A program made the position numbers and the translations under genes. From Ephydatia muelleri (Eukaryota; Porifera; Demospongiae; Spongillida; Spongillidae), in the NCBI GenBank assembly GCA_013339895.1, contig JABACO010000019.1, positions 2,156,565 to 2,220,564 on the forward strand: 64,000 nt of DNA. The letters run 5' to 3'. The first letter of the stretch is position 1, and the number at the start of each line of letters is the position of its first letter. The notes beneath the pieces were generated by a model that did no database searches, was not told where the DNA came from, and saw only the letters and a list, made by a program, of their open reading frames with translations. Shown here one piece after another: positions 10,936 through 20,259 of this stretch.

Positions 10936-12341
10936 ACAAAGCATTGAAAGACACACCTAAGCTTACACTTACCAGGCTTTTGAAATCGTCTCAGCAATAT
11001 ACTTCTTCACATGCCCCAGCTACAATCAGTATAGTGTCATTAGGATGCGCTGCAAGTGATGCTGACATTGATAATGTTTTGAACTATAAATCAAGAAATT
11101 TTTCTAGTCCAATTACATACACCAGTGAAGATGATGTCAAGTATTATGTAAGAAATATGCTAGCTGATGTTATTCGTGCACTGGGTGAGGAGCAAAGAAT
11201 TTCCATCTCCAATGAACTGACTGTATCAGAATTGCGTCCCGATTTGTGGCTTCTGATGCTGGAAAAGGATTATCATAAAACTCCTATTGGTTTTGTGGAA
11301 GTTAAAAAGCCATCTCTTAAATCATCTCGTTTGATGAACCCAGAAATTCTTGGACAGATGTTTGACTATTTGAATATGTTTAAATCATATTTTAGACTAA
11401 ACTTCGTCTTGGGATTGTTAACAACATTCAATGAGTGGCGAGCTTGTTGGTTACCCATCCACAGCACCACTATGGCAACATTAGTCAAGGATTTCAACTG
11501 TGAGGATCTTAGTATTCCAGATTTTTCTGATATGGGCAATGAAACAGAAGACGATATTGATGGTATACTACCAGTTAGTACCTCTGAGCGCAAAGTTTTA
11601 GGTACAGAGATTTATCAACTTGATGGAAGTGGGGACAATCTTGAAATGGTTACTCATGCAATACGTACAATGTGTCAGTCAAAACCGATACCATCACATT
11701 TGATTGCAGCAGAGCAAGAATATGTTGTTTATGGCAAAGATGATTGGTATTGGTCTCCCAGTCCTTGGAAGAATAGCGATTGTCTTATGTTTGGTCGGAT
11801 GCCCACATCGCGTTGCGCCAACTTCTACATTTTGAAACCTTTGGGAGCTGGAGAGCATGGAAGAGTGTGGCTAGCATGCAGCAAGAGTCGTTTAGTGTGT
11901 GCTCTGAAATTTCGTAAAAAAAACGATTTATGTGGTGCAGTAAGAGAATCAGAAATTTGGCAAAGAATCGGGTTTAAGAAATCACATGTCGTCACTTTGA
12001 TGAAGAACAAGTATGCCATTGTTATGCCTTATCTATTGGCATGCAACAGATTGAAAATACAGCATAACCTTACTAATCTTGTACGAAAAGCTATTGAAGA
12101 ATTCTCTTTACTGGGTTTGTGTCATGATGATATAAGCTTGGCTAACATTGGCTATTACCGACAGGGAAAGATAATTAAAGTATCGTTCTTGGATTTCTCT
12201 GCTGTTTCTGAAAAAGATTCTCCCACTGCCCAAAAAGATATGTTGGATCAATTACAGAATCTAGCTTTGGAAATAGCTCAAATTTCCATTGTTGAAGAGA
12301 ATGTGTTTTTGTCTGCATTTAACGCTCTATCACTCACATGA
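10936..12341 (+). CDS. Crinkler-type protein, exon 2 (PD-(D/E)XK nuclease and protein kinase)
   Basis: The acceptor follows a pyrimidine run (ATCCCATTCTTTTAG). The exon encodes residues 89-556 of the spliced protein and ends in TGA at 12339-12341. A restriction-endonuclease-like domain lies at about 150-290: a helix with E, then R189-P190-D191, then E210-V211-K212 (GFVEVKKP), the PD-(D/E)XK signature. A kinase domain lies at about 375-556: glycine loop LGAGEHGRVW (391-400), lysine K413 in ALKF, catalytic loop H485-D-D487-ISLA-N492, and metal-binding D508-F-S in place of DFG. All key residues are present, so both enzymes look intact. Nuclease-kinase fusions behind a ubiquitin-like header are known in the Crinkler effector class of oomycetes and fungi. 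In an animal, a host defence role or domestication of a transposon- or pathogen-derived gene is inference. An alternative is an isolated nuclease-kinase gene with an unrelated header exon. Confidence 0.8.
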
Positions 12342-12935
12342 GATTTCATCCTGTTCTTATAGGATGATTTCTTTCTTTCATAATGATTTGTGTTCAGATC
12401 TGTATCATGTGTATGCTTTGTATATATTATTTTGACATAATGCATTGACTTATCAAATTTATCAAATACACGGCCAGGAATTTACGTAACCGTAAAGCCG
12501 TGGGTCTTTGCCCCCCTTTCACCCCCACTGAAATTTGTCCTTCACTAACACACATACACTGTATAAACATACAATCAGTTGCCATCCATGCAAAATGCAT
12601 TTGATTGTGCTTTTTATTTCATTTCTTCAACACCAAAAACAAAAAAAGACAATGTAAATGGGTAAATGTTCAAAGGCACAGGGGATTGGCTGTCGGGTCT
12701 CCTAAAGTAGTAACGGGAAAAAACATGGAGCTGAAAACATGACATTAAATAATTAACAACAATCTGTTTACATTTACACACCTCAAGGATATAAGAGGTC
12801 TCCTTACCAGCAACAGGAGGAAGAGTGCTAATATAGGTATTGCAACAGACAAGGTTAGATTATAACAGATTTTTTTTTACAGAATGTTAATGTTTTAAAC
12901 ACAGAGAAACCACCAGGATAAAAAGGTCTCCTTAC
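12342..12935. other. Intergenic DNA downstream of the Crinkler-type gene
   Basis: No clear coding region. The only coding-like trace is a minus-strand AG...GTAAG interval near 12795-12815 (20 nt, out of phase with the exons upstream of it on that strand), which may be a decayed exon. No AATAAA polyadenylation signal was found close after 12341. Confidence 0.4.
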
Positions 12936-15796
12936 CCTGATGCTCAGGCTCAGCAGCTGCAGCTGGAGAAGGATTGACAGGACCTTAACAGAATGTTAAT
13001 GTAATGGGATTTAAGTTCCTACATGTACCTTCTCTGGCCTGTCCTGGGGGATGTTCATCGTCTGTGGAAAAAGGCTTTAATTTCACCACTAGCTAGCCTC
13101 TACTTCAGAAAATAGTCAGTCTACTATAAGGGCTCAACTTAAACTTAGTAAATCCATTACCAGCCCTGGGGAAAAGACTTCGATTTAACCAAATAAATGC
13201 TTCAGAAAATAAATGCAACCCCCCGGCCCCCACCCAATCAATGTTAAGGCTCATGTTATCAGAGAACCCACTACCACCTCCTTCTTCCTTGCCCCCCTCC
13301 CCTCCCCCCCCCCCCCCCCATGTTAATATAAGGCATTTTGGGTACACTTAGGTGCACCAATTTAAATTCAGGGAATCCCTACCAATAGCACCGACTGGAC
13401 CATGATCTTCTAAATAGGATAAATGGTTTAATTTAAACTGAGTAAAAATCCCTACCAACATAGTCTCCTCCCAATCCTCCTCCTTCCATAAGTGCACCTA
13501 TTTGTATGTAAATGCAACCCCCCGGCCCCCACCCAATCAATGTTAAGGCTCATGTTATCAGAGAACCCACTACCACCTCCTTTTTCCTTGCCCCCCTCCC
13601 CTCCCCCCCCCCCCCCCCCATGTTAATATAAGGCATTTTGGGTACACTTAGGTGCACCAATTTAAATTCAGGGAATCCCTACCAATAGCACCGACTGGAC
13701 CATGATCTTCTAAATAGGATAAATGGTTTAATTTAAACTGAGTACCAACATAGTCTCCTCCTCCCAATCCTCCTCCTTCCATAAGTGCACCTATTTGTAT
13801 GTGATAGAAATATCTCACTCACAATAAACTAATTGTGCAGCATATCAAATATCAAATATATGCTTCCCTCCCCCCCCCCCTTCATGTTAAGGCTCATGTT
13901 ATCAGTGAACCCTTACTACCTAAACTCAGTAAATCAGGGAATCCTTACCAATAGGAAGTTGTTCCTGGTCAGGGTTACCGACAGGACGACCTAATTTGGA
14001 TAGACGGAAGATTTTTTTAGGCTTTAGTTAAATGCCATCAGTATCAGTTAAACTCACATCGCTCTTCTAAGGTAGGAGGTAGGAGGAATTAAATCAGGGC
14101 AGAAAAAGGTTCAATTAAATCCTTACCATCACCATCTGCTGTTGGAAATAAGATGTAGATGTCAAAATAAGATTGGATAGCCGAACAATTTAAACTCAGT
14201 AAATCAGTCAACCCTTACCAGCTCCTTCTAGCCCTCTTCCTCCTCGGCCCCTTCTTCCTCCACGGCCCCCCCGCCCCTCTTCCTCCACGGCCCCCCCCCC
14301 CCCTCTTCCTCCACGGCCCCCCCCCCTCTTCCTCCACGGCCCCCTCTTCCTCCATGGCCCCCTCGCCCACCTGTTGGATGAAATTTAACCACAGCTACTC
14401 CTTCAGAAAATATTCCTCGCCTCCCATGTTACGAATAGCACCAGAATTTAAACTCAGTAAATCAGGCAATCCTTACCAATAGGGGCATCAGGTTCAGGAC
14501 GATGGGCTAATTAGGATAGAGGAAAGATTGTTAAGGAGTTTAGTAAATTCACGTGGTTGGAGGACAGGTGTCAACTCAGTAAGCTTCAGAAAATAAATGC
14601 TCCCCACCCATGTTATCAGTGAACTCTCACTACCAGCTCCTTCTCCTTGCCCTCGTTGGCCCCCTCTTCCTTGCCCCCCCCCCCCCCCCCCCCCCCTACC
14701 CATGTTAATATAATGCATTTCGGGTACATTTAGGTGCACCTATTTAAATCAGGGAATCCCTACCAATAGCGCCGACAGGATAAAAAAAGGAGGAAAATAG
14801 TTATTCAACTTAAACTTAGTTAATCAATAAGGGGGAATACAATGGAAACAAGATTTGATTTCAACACTAGCTACTCCTTCAGAAAAATGTCTATTACTTG
14901 TAAGGATCCAATAAACTATTTGTTAATGGTTTAATTTATACTGAGTAAAAATCCCTACCAACATCGCCCCCAATCCTCCTCCTTCTTCATAAGTGCACCT
15001 ATTTGTATGTGATAGAAATATCTCACTCACATTAAACTAATGGTGCAGAATATCAAATATCAAATATATGCTCCCCCCCCCCCCCCCCCCATGTTAAGGC
15101 TCATGTCCTTACTACCTAAACTCAGTATAATTACCAATAGGAAGTTGTTCCTGGTCAGGGTTACTGACAAGACGATCTAATTTGGATAGACAGAAGATTT
15201 TTTGTATGCTTTAGTTAAATGCCATCAGTATCAGCTAAACTCACGTCGCTCTTCTAGTAAATGTAGGAGGTAGGAGGAAAGATGTTGAATCAGGGCAGAA
15301 AAAGGTTCAATTAAATCCTTACCATCACCATCTGCTGTTGGAAATAAGAATAAGATTGGATAGCCGAACAATTTAAACTCAGTAAATCAGTCAACCCTTA
15401 CCAGCTCCTCCTAGCCCTCTTCCTCCTGGGCGCCCTCTTCCTCCACGGCCCCCTCTTCCTCCACGGCCCCTCTTCCTCCATGGCCCCCTCGCCCACCTGT
15501 TGGATGAAATTTAACCACAGCTACTCCTTCGGAAAATATTCCTCGCCTCCCATGTTACGAATAGCACCAGAATTTAAACTCAGTAAATCAGGCAATCCTT
15601 ACCAATAGGGGCATCAGGTTCAGGACGATGGGCTAATTAGGATAGAGGAAAGTCTATTGTTAAGGAGTTTAGTAAACTCACATGGTTGGAGGACAGGTGT
15701 CAACTCAATAAATTAATATAAGGCATTTTGGGTGCACTTAGGTGCACCAATTTAAAATCAGGGAATCCGTACCAATAGCACCGACTGGACCATGAT
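12936..15796 (-). CDS. Array of tiny phase-1 exons of a Gly/Pro-rich low-complexity protein
   Basis: I recognise at least 13 minus-strand exons bounded by AG acceptors and GTAAGG/GTAGGG donors. Almost all are multiples of 3 and split a codon after its first G: 15773-15796, 15603-15632, 15323-15334, 15135-15176, 14477-14506, 14127-14138, 13949-13990, 13746-13775, 13683-13709, 13456-13482, 13383-13409, 13029-13061 and 12936-12983. The peptides are short, such as AHRPEPDAPIG, ADGDG, EDHGPVGAIG and DDEHPPGQAREG. Donors are followed by a shared intron motif near ATTNCCTGATTTACTGAG. Longer Arg-Gly exons are listed separately. Any exon can be joined to any other without frame loss. The family is not recognised. 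First and last exons were not identified, and some copies are out of frame, so part of the array may be dead. Confidence 0.5.
13211..13808. repeat. 299-bp tandem duplication within the mini-exon array
   Basis: The block starting AAATGCAACCCCCCGG at 13211 recurs at 13510 almost unchanged. It contains poly-C, a GTTAATATAAGGCATTTTGG segment and two mini-exons (13383-13409 with 13456-13482, and 13683-13709 with 13746-13775). The second exon differs by one inserted codon between copies. Confidence 0.85.
14219..14370 (-). CDS. Arg-Gly-rich exon of the mini-exon gene, copy 1
   Basis: Between a CATCCAACAG acceptor and a GAGCTG|GTAAGG donor the minus strand reads GGRGGHGGRGGRGG-type sequence, an RGG-box pattern typical of RNA-binding low-complexity regions. 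The length is 152 nt, not a multiple of 3. Three long C runs make the count unreliable, so it may be frameshifted or mis-assembled. Confidence 0.45.
14634..14695 (-). CDS. Gly-rich exon candidate
   Basis: On the minus strand a GGGTAG acceptor precedes a G run and then QGRGGQRGQGEGAG, ending at GAGCTG|GTAGTG. The length is 62 nt including a 20-base homopolymer, so the frame is uncertain. It resembles the RGG exons in its last codons and donor. Confidence 0.35.
15402..15496 (-). CDS. Arg-Gly-rich exon of the mini-exon gene, copy 2
   Basis: The paralogue of 14219-14370 with the same acceptor and donor but only 95 nt, one base short of a multiple of 3. The missing base falls in one of the CCTCTTCCTCCACGGCC repeats. 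Either this copy is frameshifted or the homopolymer was miscounted. Confidence 0.4.
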
Positions 15797-15914
15797 CTGC
15801 TGGCTAAAAAAAGGTTATTCAATTTAAACTTAGTCAATCCATAAGGGGGGGATACAATGGAAAAAGGATTTAATTTCAATACTACTTTACTAGCTACTCC
15901 TTCAGAAAATATTT

Positions 15915-16200
15915 AACAAGTAAATAAAAAACATTCTCTAGGAGAAAGTTGCTGGGATATAGGATTTGATGGCAATTGGTGGTGTAAAAAGCAAGGAAAC
16001 AAGGTCTTATCAGAAGGGAAAATGTAATAGTCCTATATTAAGCACATTTCTAGGGCATGTGTTGTTTCTGTGCTAAATATAGGACTATTACATTTTCCCT
16101 TCTGATAAGACCTTGTTTCCTTGCTTTTTACACCACCAATTGCCATCAAATCCTATATCCCACCAACTTTCTCCTAGAGAATGTTTTTGTTTACTTGTTT
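15915..16200. repeat. Long palindrome, copy 1
   Basis: Arms of about 130 bp (15915-16046 and 16069-16200) are inverted copies with only a few mismatches around a 22-bp loop. Outer ends read AACAAGTAAAYAAAAA. It could fold into one long hairpin. A paralogue lies at 24818-25113, in the corresponding place of the other gene block. No coding sequence is present. Confidence 0.85.
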
Positions 16201-16428
16201 CATTGATTTTTTTCTATGTACAACGGGTTGTGTGACGCATGTGTGTGCCATTTGCTAAGACATGTAGAACTATGAACGAAGCTAAGCGATCCGATATCAG
16301 AATTAAGTTTTTGTTAAAGGCGGGATGATGTGTTTGAATCATTCGTGAAATCTTTCCTTGCTGTACTTAGACCGACCATTATCATTAGCGCATTTGGCAT
16401 AATTATTTAATAACATTAACATTAGTAG

Positions 16429-17230
16429 TTATACATATATATTGTCCGAATAATGGTTCACATTACGGTCTCGTCCTTCACCGCCTCTTCCACGTCGCCC
16501 TCTTCCTTCTCTTACATATCCTCCTCCTCTATCTCTCCCATCTCGTCCTCTTCCACCTCGTCCTCTATCTCCTCGTCCTCGTCGTCTGCCATCTCGGCCT
16601 CGTCCTGGATGTGGCGAAGGTGGTGTTGGATGTGGGGAAGGTGGTGCTGGATGTGGGGAAGGTGGTGTTGGATGTGGCGAAGGTGGTGCTGGACGTGAGG
16701 AAGGTGGTGTTGGATGTGGGGAAGGTGGTGTTGGATGTGGCAAAGGTGGTGCTGGACGTGGGGAAGGTGGTGTTGGATGTGGCGAAGGTGGTGCTGGATG
16801 TGGGGAAGGTTGTGTTGGATGTGGCGAAGGTGGTGCTGGACGTGGTGAAGGTGGTGCTGGACGTGGCGAAGGTGGTGCTGGATGTGGCGAAGGTGGTGCT
16901 GGATGTGGCGAAGGTGGTGCTGGACGTGGCGAAGGTGGTGCTGGACGTGGCGAAGGTGGTGTTGGATGTGGCGAAGGTGGTGCGGGACGTGGGGAAGGTG
17001 GTGTTGGATGTGGGGAAGGTGGTGTTGGATGTGGCGAAGGTGGTGCTGGATGTGGCGAAGGTGGTGCTGGATGTGGCGAAGGTGGTGCTGGACGTGGGGA
17101 AGGTGATACTGGACGGGGTCCAGCACTGCCATCATCTTCGCCATTTCCCCATCACCACCGCCTTCTAAAATTCGCTCTATTTCCATTACTTCGTCTCTCG
17201 TGATGACATGCTCCATATGCTGCGATGTGA
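16429..17230 (-). CDS. Low-complexity protein with a 21-bp coding minisatellite and RGG tail
   Basis: About 24 units of a 21-bp repeat (7 codons) span 16608-17110. The minus strand is open in two useful frames. One starts near 17234 (MLTSQHMEHVITRDEVMEIE), reads HHLRHIQ repeats and ends in an acidic tail. The other reads PSPHPAP repeats and continues into an RGRGDRGRGGRGRDGRDRGG tail, ending at 16429. The Pro then Arg-Gly frame fits the RGG exons of this gene block better, but its start is unclear and may come from a splice acceptor. The plus strand is open too, reading KVVLDVA repeats. I cannot prove which frame is used. Confidence 0.4.
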
Positions 17231-17234
17231 GCAT

Positions 17235-17733
17235 GTGCAGAACTGGTACACACCTTTTGTGCTAACCATGGGTGCGTCTTGCAAAAGGCATCATTTAACT
17301 GAACTAGTAAAGTGCTATTTCTTAAGAATAGCCTTTTCGAGGCCACCCTTATACTCGCTTAGTACGATATCCTTTGGTTCGTACAGAGAGTAGCTACAGT
17401 GAAAAAGGAAGTGCGTACATGCAACATTATGTATGTGCTAAACTATATACACCAAGGCTTGAAAGTTATACTCTTACATGCAACAGTTGCCCACTAAAAT
17501 AGTTTCATGCCATGAAATTCTATGTAAACTGAAGCCATTCTGATTCAATGCACAGATGATATCAGCAACCATGACATTTGCTACATTGTGTCACATTGCA
17601 CTAGAAAGTTCAAACAAATAACTGCATGCATCTCATAGGTCCAACATTACAAAACGACAGTGACAAAAGGCAACGCTGACGCAACATTTCAGCTAATGTC
17701 ATATGCAAACTAAGCTTAATATCTAAGGTAAGA
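17235..17733. other. Sequence between the repeat ORF and the Gypsy element
   Basis: A minus-strand frame from 17346 (MASKRLFLRNSTLLVQLNDA) reaches an AAAAG|GTGTGT site and could be an upstream exon of the repeat ORF, but its phase does not join cleanly to the PSPHP frame. The rest shows no gene. The 5 bp before 17739 (GAAGG, 17734-17738) are the target duplication of the retroelement. Confidence 0.35.
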
Positions 17734-17738
17734 GAAGG

Positions 17739-17974
17739 TGTAATGTATTACGTCATGACCGGTTATGGCCTTCCACTTCCCCGCGCTCTTCGAGCACGCC
17801 GCCTTTGTTCCTTTGTTTGAGCCATGACACTTAACCATGTTAAAGCACGTGTTTCCGCAGTTCAACCAGATATTGTGTTGTGTATCGTTGCTGTTTGTGT
17901 CCCATATTCTACGTTGTCTCGTCTGTCGGGTCATTGCGCAGGCCGTGTGCGTGCACCGGGTGTTGGACATAACA
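17739..17974 (+). repeat. 5' LTR of the Gypsy element
   Basis: 236 bp, TGTAATG...ACATAACA, base for base the same as 22084-22319 as far as I can read. It starts directly after the GAAGG duplication. Confidence 0.92.
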
Positions 17975-18033
17975 TTGGCGACGAGGTAAACAACTAACTC
18001 TTTTACCACACCTATACAGGTTGGAGAAGCAAG

Positions 18034-20259
18034 ATGCAGTCGTCACACGGGAGCGTTGGGCCGTTCGACCGAGAGGCGGAAGAGTGGTCATCGTACTGTG
18101 AACGTGTGGAACACTATCTGGCAGCAAACGCCGTTGAAAATCCGGAGCAACGTCGTGCAATACTGCTCTCGGTATGCGGTCCAACAACATACCAACTAAT
18201 CCGTAGTTTGGTGGCTCCCGGGAAACCCTCCGACAGATCTTTCCCAGAAATAGTACAACTGGTCCAGGAACATTTGACACCGGCTCCGTCGGCCATAATG
18301 CAGCGGTTCATGTTCAATGGACGAGTACAGAAAGAAGAGGAAAGCATTGCAGACTTTGTGGCTGCGCTACGTAAATTGGCACAATTGTGTGAGTTTGGCG
18401 ACACGTTGGAGCAGATGCTGAGGGACCGGATAGTGTGCGGCATAAAGGACAGCAGAGTACAGCGTCGCTTACTGGCTGAGCCCATGCTGACGTTTGCGAA
18501 AGCGCTAGAAATCGCACAGGCGTCCGAGCTCGCAGAAAAGAATGCACTGGTCCTGCAAGGTCAAAGACAGACTACGCCGAGCGCTACGCCTCACAGTCCG
18601 GCTGAGGTAAACGCAATCGCAGGTCAAGATAGAGCGGCCAAACAGTCACCTCCTAAACGCCAGTTTCCACCGTGTTCGAGTTGCGGCAGGAAGCACGTTT
18701 CCTCGAGCTGTCCGTGCGCAGACTGGGTTTGTTTTTCGTGCGGCAAAGTGGGCCACGTGGCAAGAGTTTGTCGCAGCAACACAGGTTCTCACTCAAAGCA
18801 GCCTAAACGGTTGCAACGCAAGATGGCTGAGGTACAGGATAAGGCTACTGTGCTTACATTGTCTGCTCCGACAGCACAGCTCAACCCGCCCTTGTTAATT
18901 GTGCTATCGGTGGACGGCATTCCATTGGCGATGGAGATAGACACGGGTGCAGCGGTATCTCTCATCAGCGAAACAACATACAGGAGCCATTGGTCTGAGG
19001 CATCTAGGCCACCACTGGAGCATACTAGCATCGTGCTGAAGGCGTACTCGGGAGTGGTATTAACGGCGCTGGGTCAGATTACCGTCACAGTATCGCACAA
19101 ACATCAGTCGCTCAAGCTACGTTTACTGATAATTCAGGGCGATGGCCCGTCGCTTCTGGGTAGGGACTGGCTGTTCAGACTTCATGTTAACCGCGAAAAG
19201 TTGGCTATCTTTCATACCCGCTGCTCCTCCGTGGATCTGGAAAGTGTTCTGGCCAAGCATGCAGACTTGTTTAGGGATGAGTTAGGCCTTGTTAAAGGAG
19301 CTCCAGTTAAACTCCACGTGGAATCTACCTGCAAGCCCCGCTTCTTTAAGCCACGCCCTGTTCCTTACGCCCTCAGAGGAAAGGTCGAAGCGGAATTAGA
19401 GAGACTGTTACAGGCCGGGGTGATTGAACCTGTTCGCTGGGCGGATTGGGCGGCACCAATAGTTCCCGTCATGAAACGAGATGGAAGTGTGCGTATCTGC
19501 GGGGATTACAAGATGACAGTTAACCTGGCAGCCACGGTTGAGACATATCCCCTGCCTCGGGTCGAGGACTTGTTGGCTTCCATTGGCAACGGCAGGGTAT
19601 TCTCCAAGCTCGACCTCGCAAATGCTTACACTCAATTGGAGCTGGCGGAGGAGTCCAAGACCCTGGTTACCATAAACACACACAAAGGACTATTCAGATA
19701 CAACCGTCTCCCTTTTGGAGTGGCTGCGGCCCCAGCCATATTCCAAAGAACGATGGAAAGCATTCTGAGGGACATTCCCCACGTCTGTGTGTATCTCGAC
19801 GACGTACTAGTGTCGGGGGAATCGGAATCAGCACATTTGCAGACCTTAGAACTTGTACTTTCCCGCCTGCAGCAAGCTGGGTTTCGATTGAAGTTGGCCA
19901 AGTGCGCGTTCATGCTCCCGTCGCTCGAATACCTGGGACACGTTATTTCGGAAAAGGGTGTGCATCCAACAGAGGAGAAAAAGCAGGCCATAGCAAACGC
20001 CCCCGCACCGGTTAACGTCACACAACTTCGGTCCTTCCTGGGTATGCTCACGTACTATGGCAAGTTCCTGCCAAATCTAGCCACAACGCTATGTCCCTTG
20101 TATGAGCTACTGCAGAAGAACAAGAGTTGGTCGTGGGGAAAACAGCAAGAGTCGGCATTCAGGCAAGCAAAGAAACTTCTGACCTCCGCGGAAGTTCTGG
20201 TGCATTTCGATCCTAGCAAGAACTGCTCCTGGCATGCGATGCCTCACCTTACGGGGTAG
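18034..20259 (+). CDS. Gag-protease-reverse transcriptase of the Gypsy element
   Basis: 741 codons from the first ATG after the 5' LTR. The gag capsid-like region covers about residues 10-190, and two cysteine clusters follow, the second a CCHC knuckle (CFSCGKVGHVARVC). The protease motif is D303-T-G (EIDTGAAVSLI). Reverse transcriptase spans about 420-690 with the catalytic Y587-L-D-D590. The frame enters the connection to RNase H (VLVHFDPSK) and then reads out-of-frame residues to a stop at 20259. The RNase H motif CDASPYG continues in the next frame from about 20226, with 1 nt missing near 20224-20225. Gag and pol are fused in one frame. The polyprotein makes the virus-like particle and copies the element's RNA. 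Confidence 0.9.
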   Translation: MQSSHGSVGPFDREAEEWSSYCERVEHYLAANAVENPEQRRAILLSVCGPTTYQLIRSLVAPGKPSDRSFPEIVQLVQEHLTPAPSAIMQRFMFNGRVQKEEESIADFVAALRKLAQLCEFGDTLEQMLRDRIVCGIKDSRVQRRLLAEPMLTFAKALEIAQASELAEKNALVLQGQRQTTPSATPHSPAEVNAIAGQDRAAKQSPPKRQFPPCSSCGRKHVSSSCPCADWVCFSCGKVGHVARVCRSNTGSHSKQPKRLQRKMAEVQDKATVLTLSAPTAQLNPPLLIVLSVDGIPLAMEIDTGAAVSLISETTYRSHWSEASRPPLEHTSIVLKAYSGVVLTALGQITVTVSHKHQSLKLRLLIIQGDGPSLLGRDWLFRLHVNREKLAIFHTRCSSVDLESVLAKHADLFRDELGLVKGAPVKLHVESTCKPRFFKPRPVPYALRGKVEAELERLLQAGVIEPVRWADWAAPIVPVMKRDGSVRICGDYKMTVNLAATVETYPLPRVEDLLASIGNGRVFSKLDLANAYTQLELAEESKTLVTINTHKGLFRYNRLPFGVAAAPAIFQRTMESILRDIPHVCVYLDDVLVSGESESAHLQTLELVLSRLQQAGFRLKLAKCAFMLPSLEYLGHVISEKGVHPTEEKKQAIANAPAPVNVTQLRSFLGMLTYYGKFLPNLATTLCPLYELLQKNKSWSWGKQQESAFRQAKKLLTSAEVLVHFDPSKNCSWHAMPHLTG

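Larger units (their letters stand above)
13803..15740. repeat. ~1.2-kb tandem duplication within the mini-exon array
   Basis: The sequence from GATAGAAATATCTCACTCAC at about 13802 recurs from about 15011. Corresponding exons in the two copies are 13949-13990 and 15135-15176; 14127-14138 and 15323-15334; 14219-14370 and 15402-15496; 14477-14506 and 15603-15632. Copies differ by substitutions and by lengths of poly-C and of the CCTCTTCCTCCACGGCC repeats. Confidence 0.8.

Noticed and set aside
16453..17168. Plus-strand KVVLDVA and WMWRRWC proteins
   Set aside because: Repeat shadows; only the minus strand carries non-repetitive, protein-like ends and fits the gene block.
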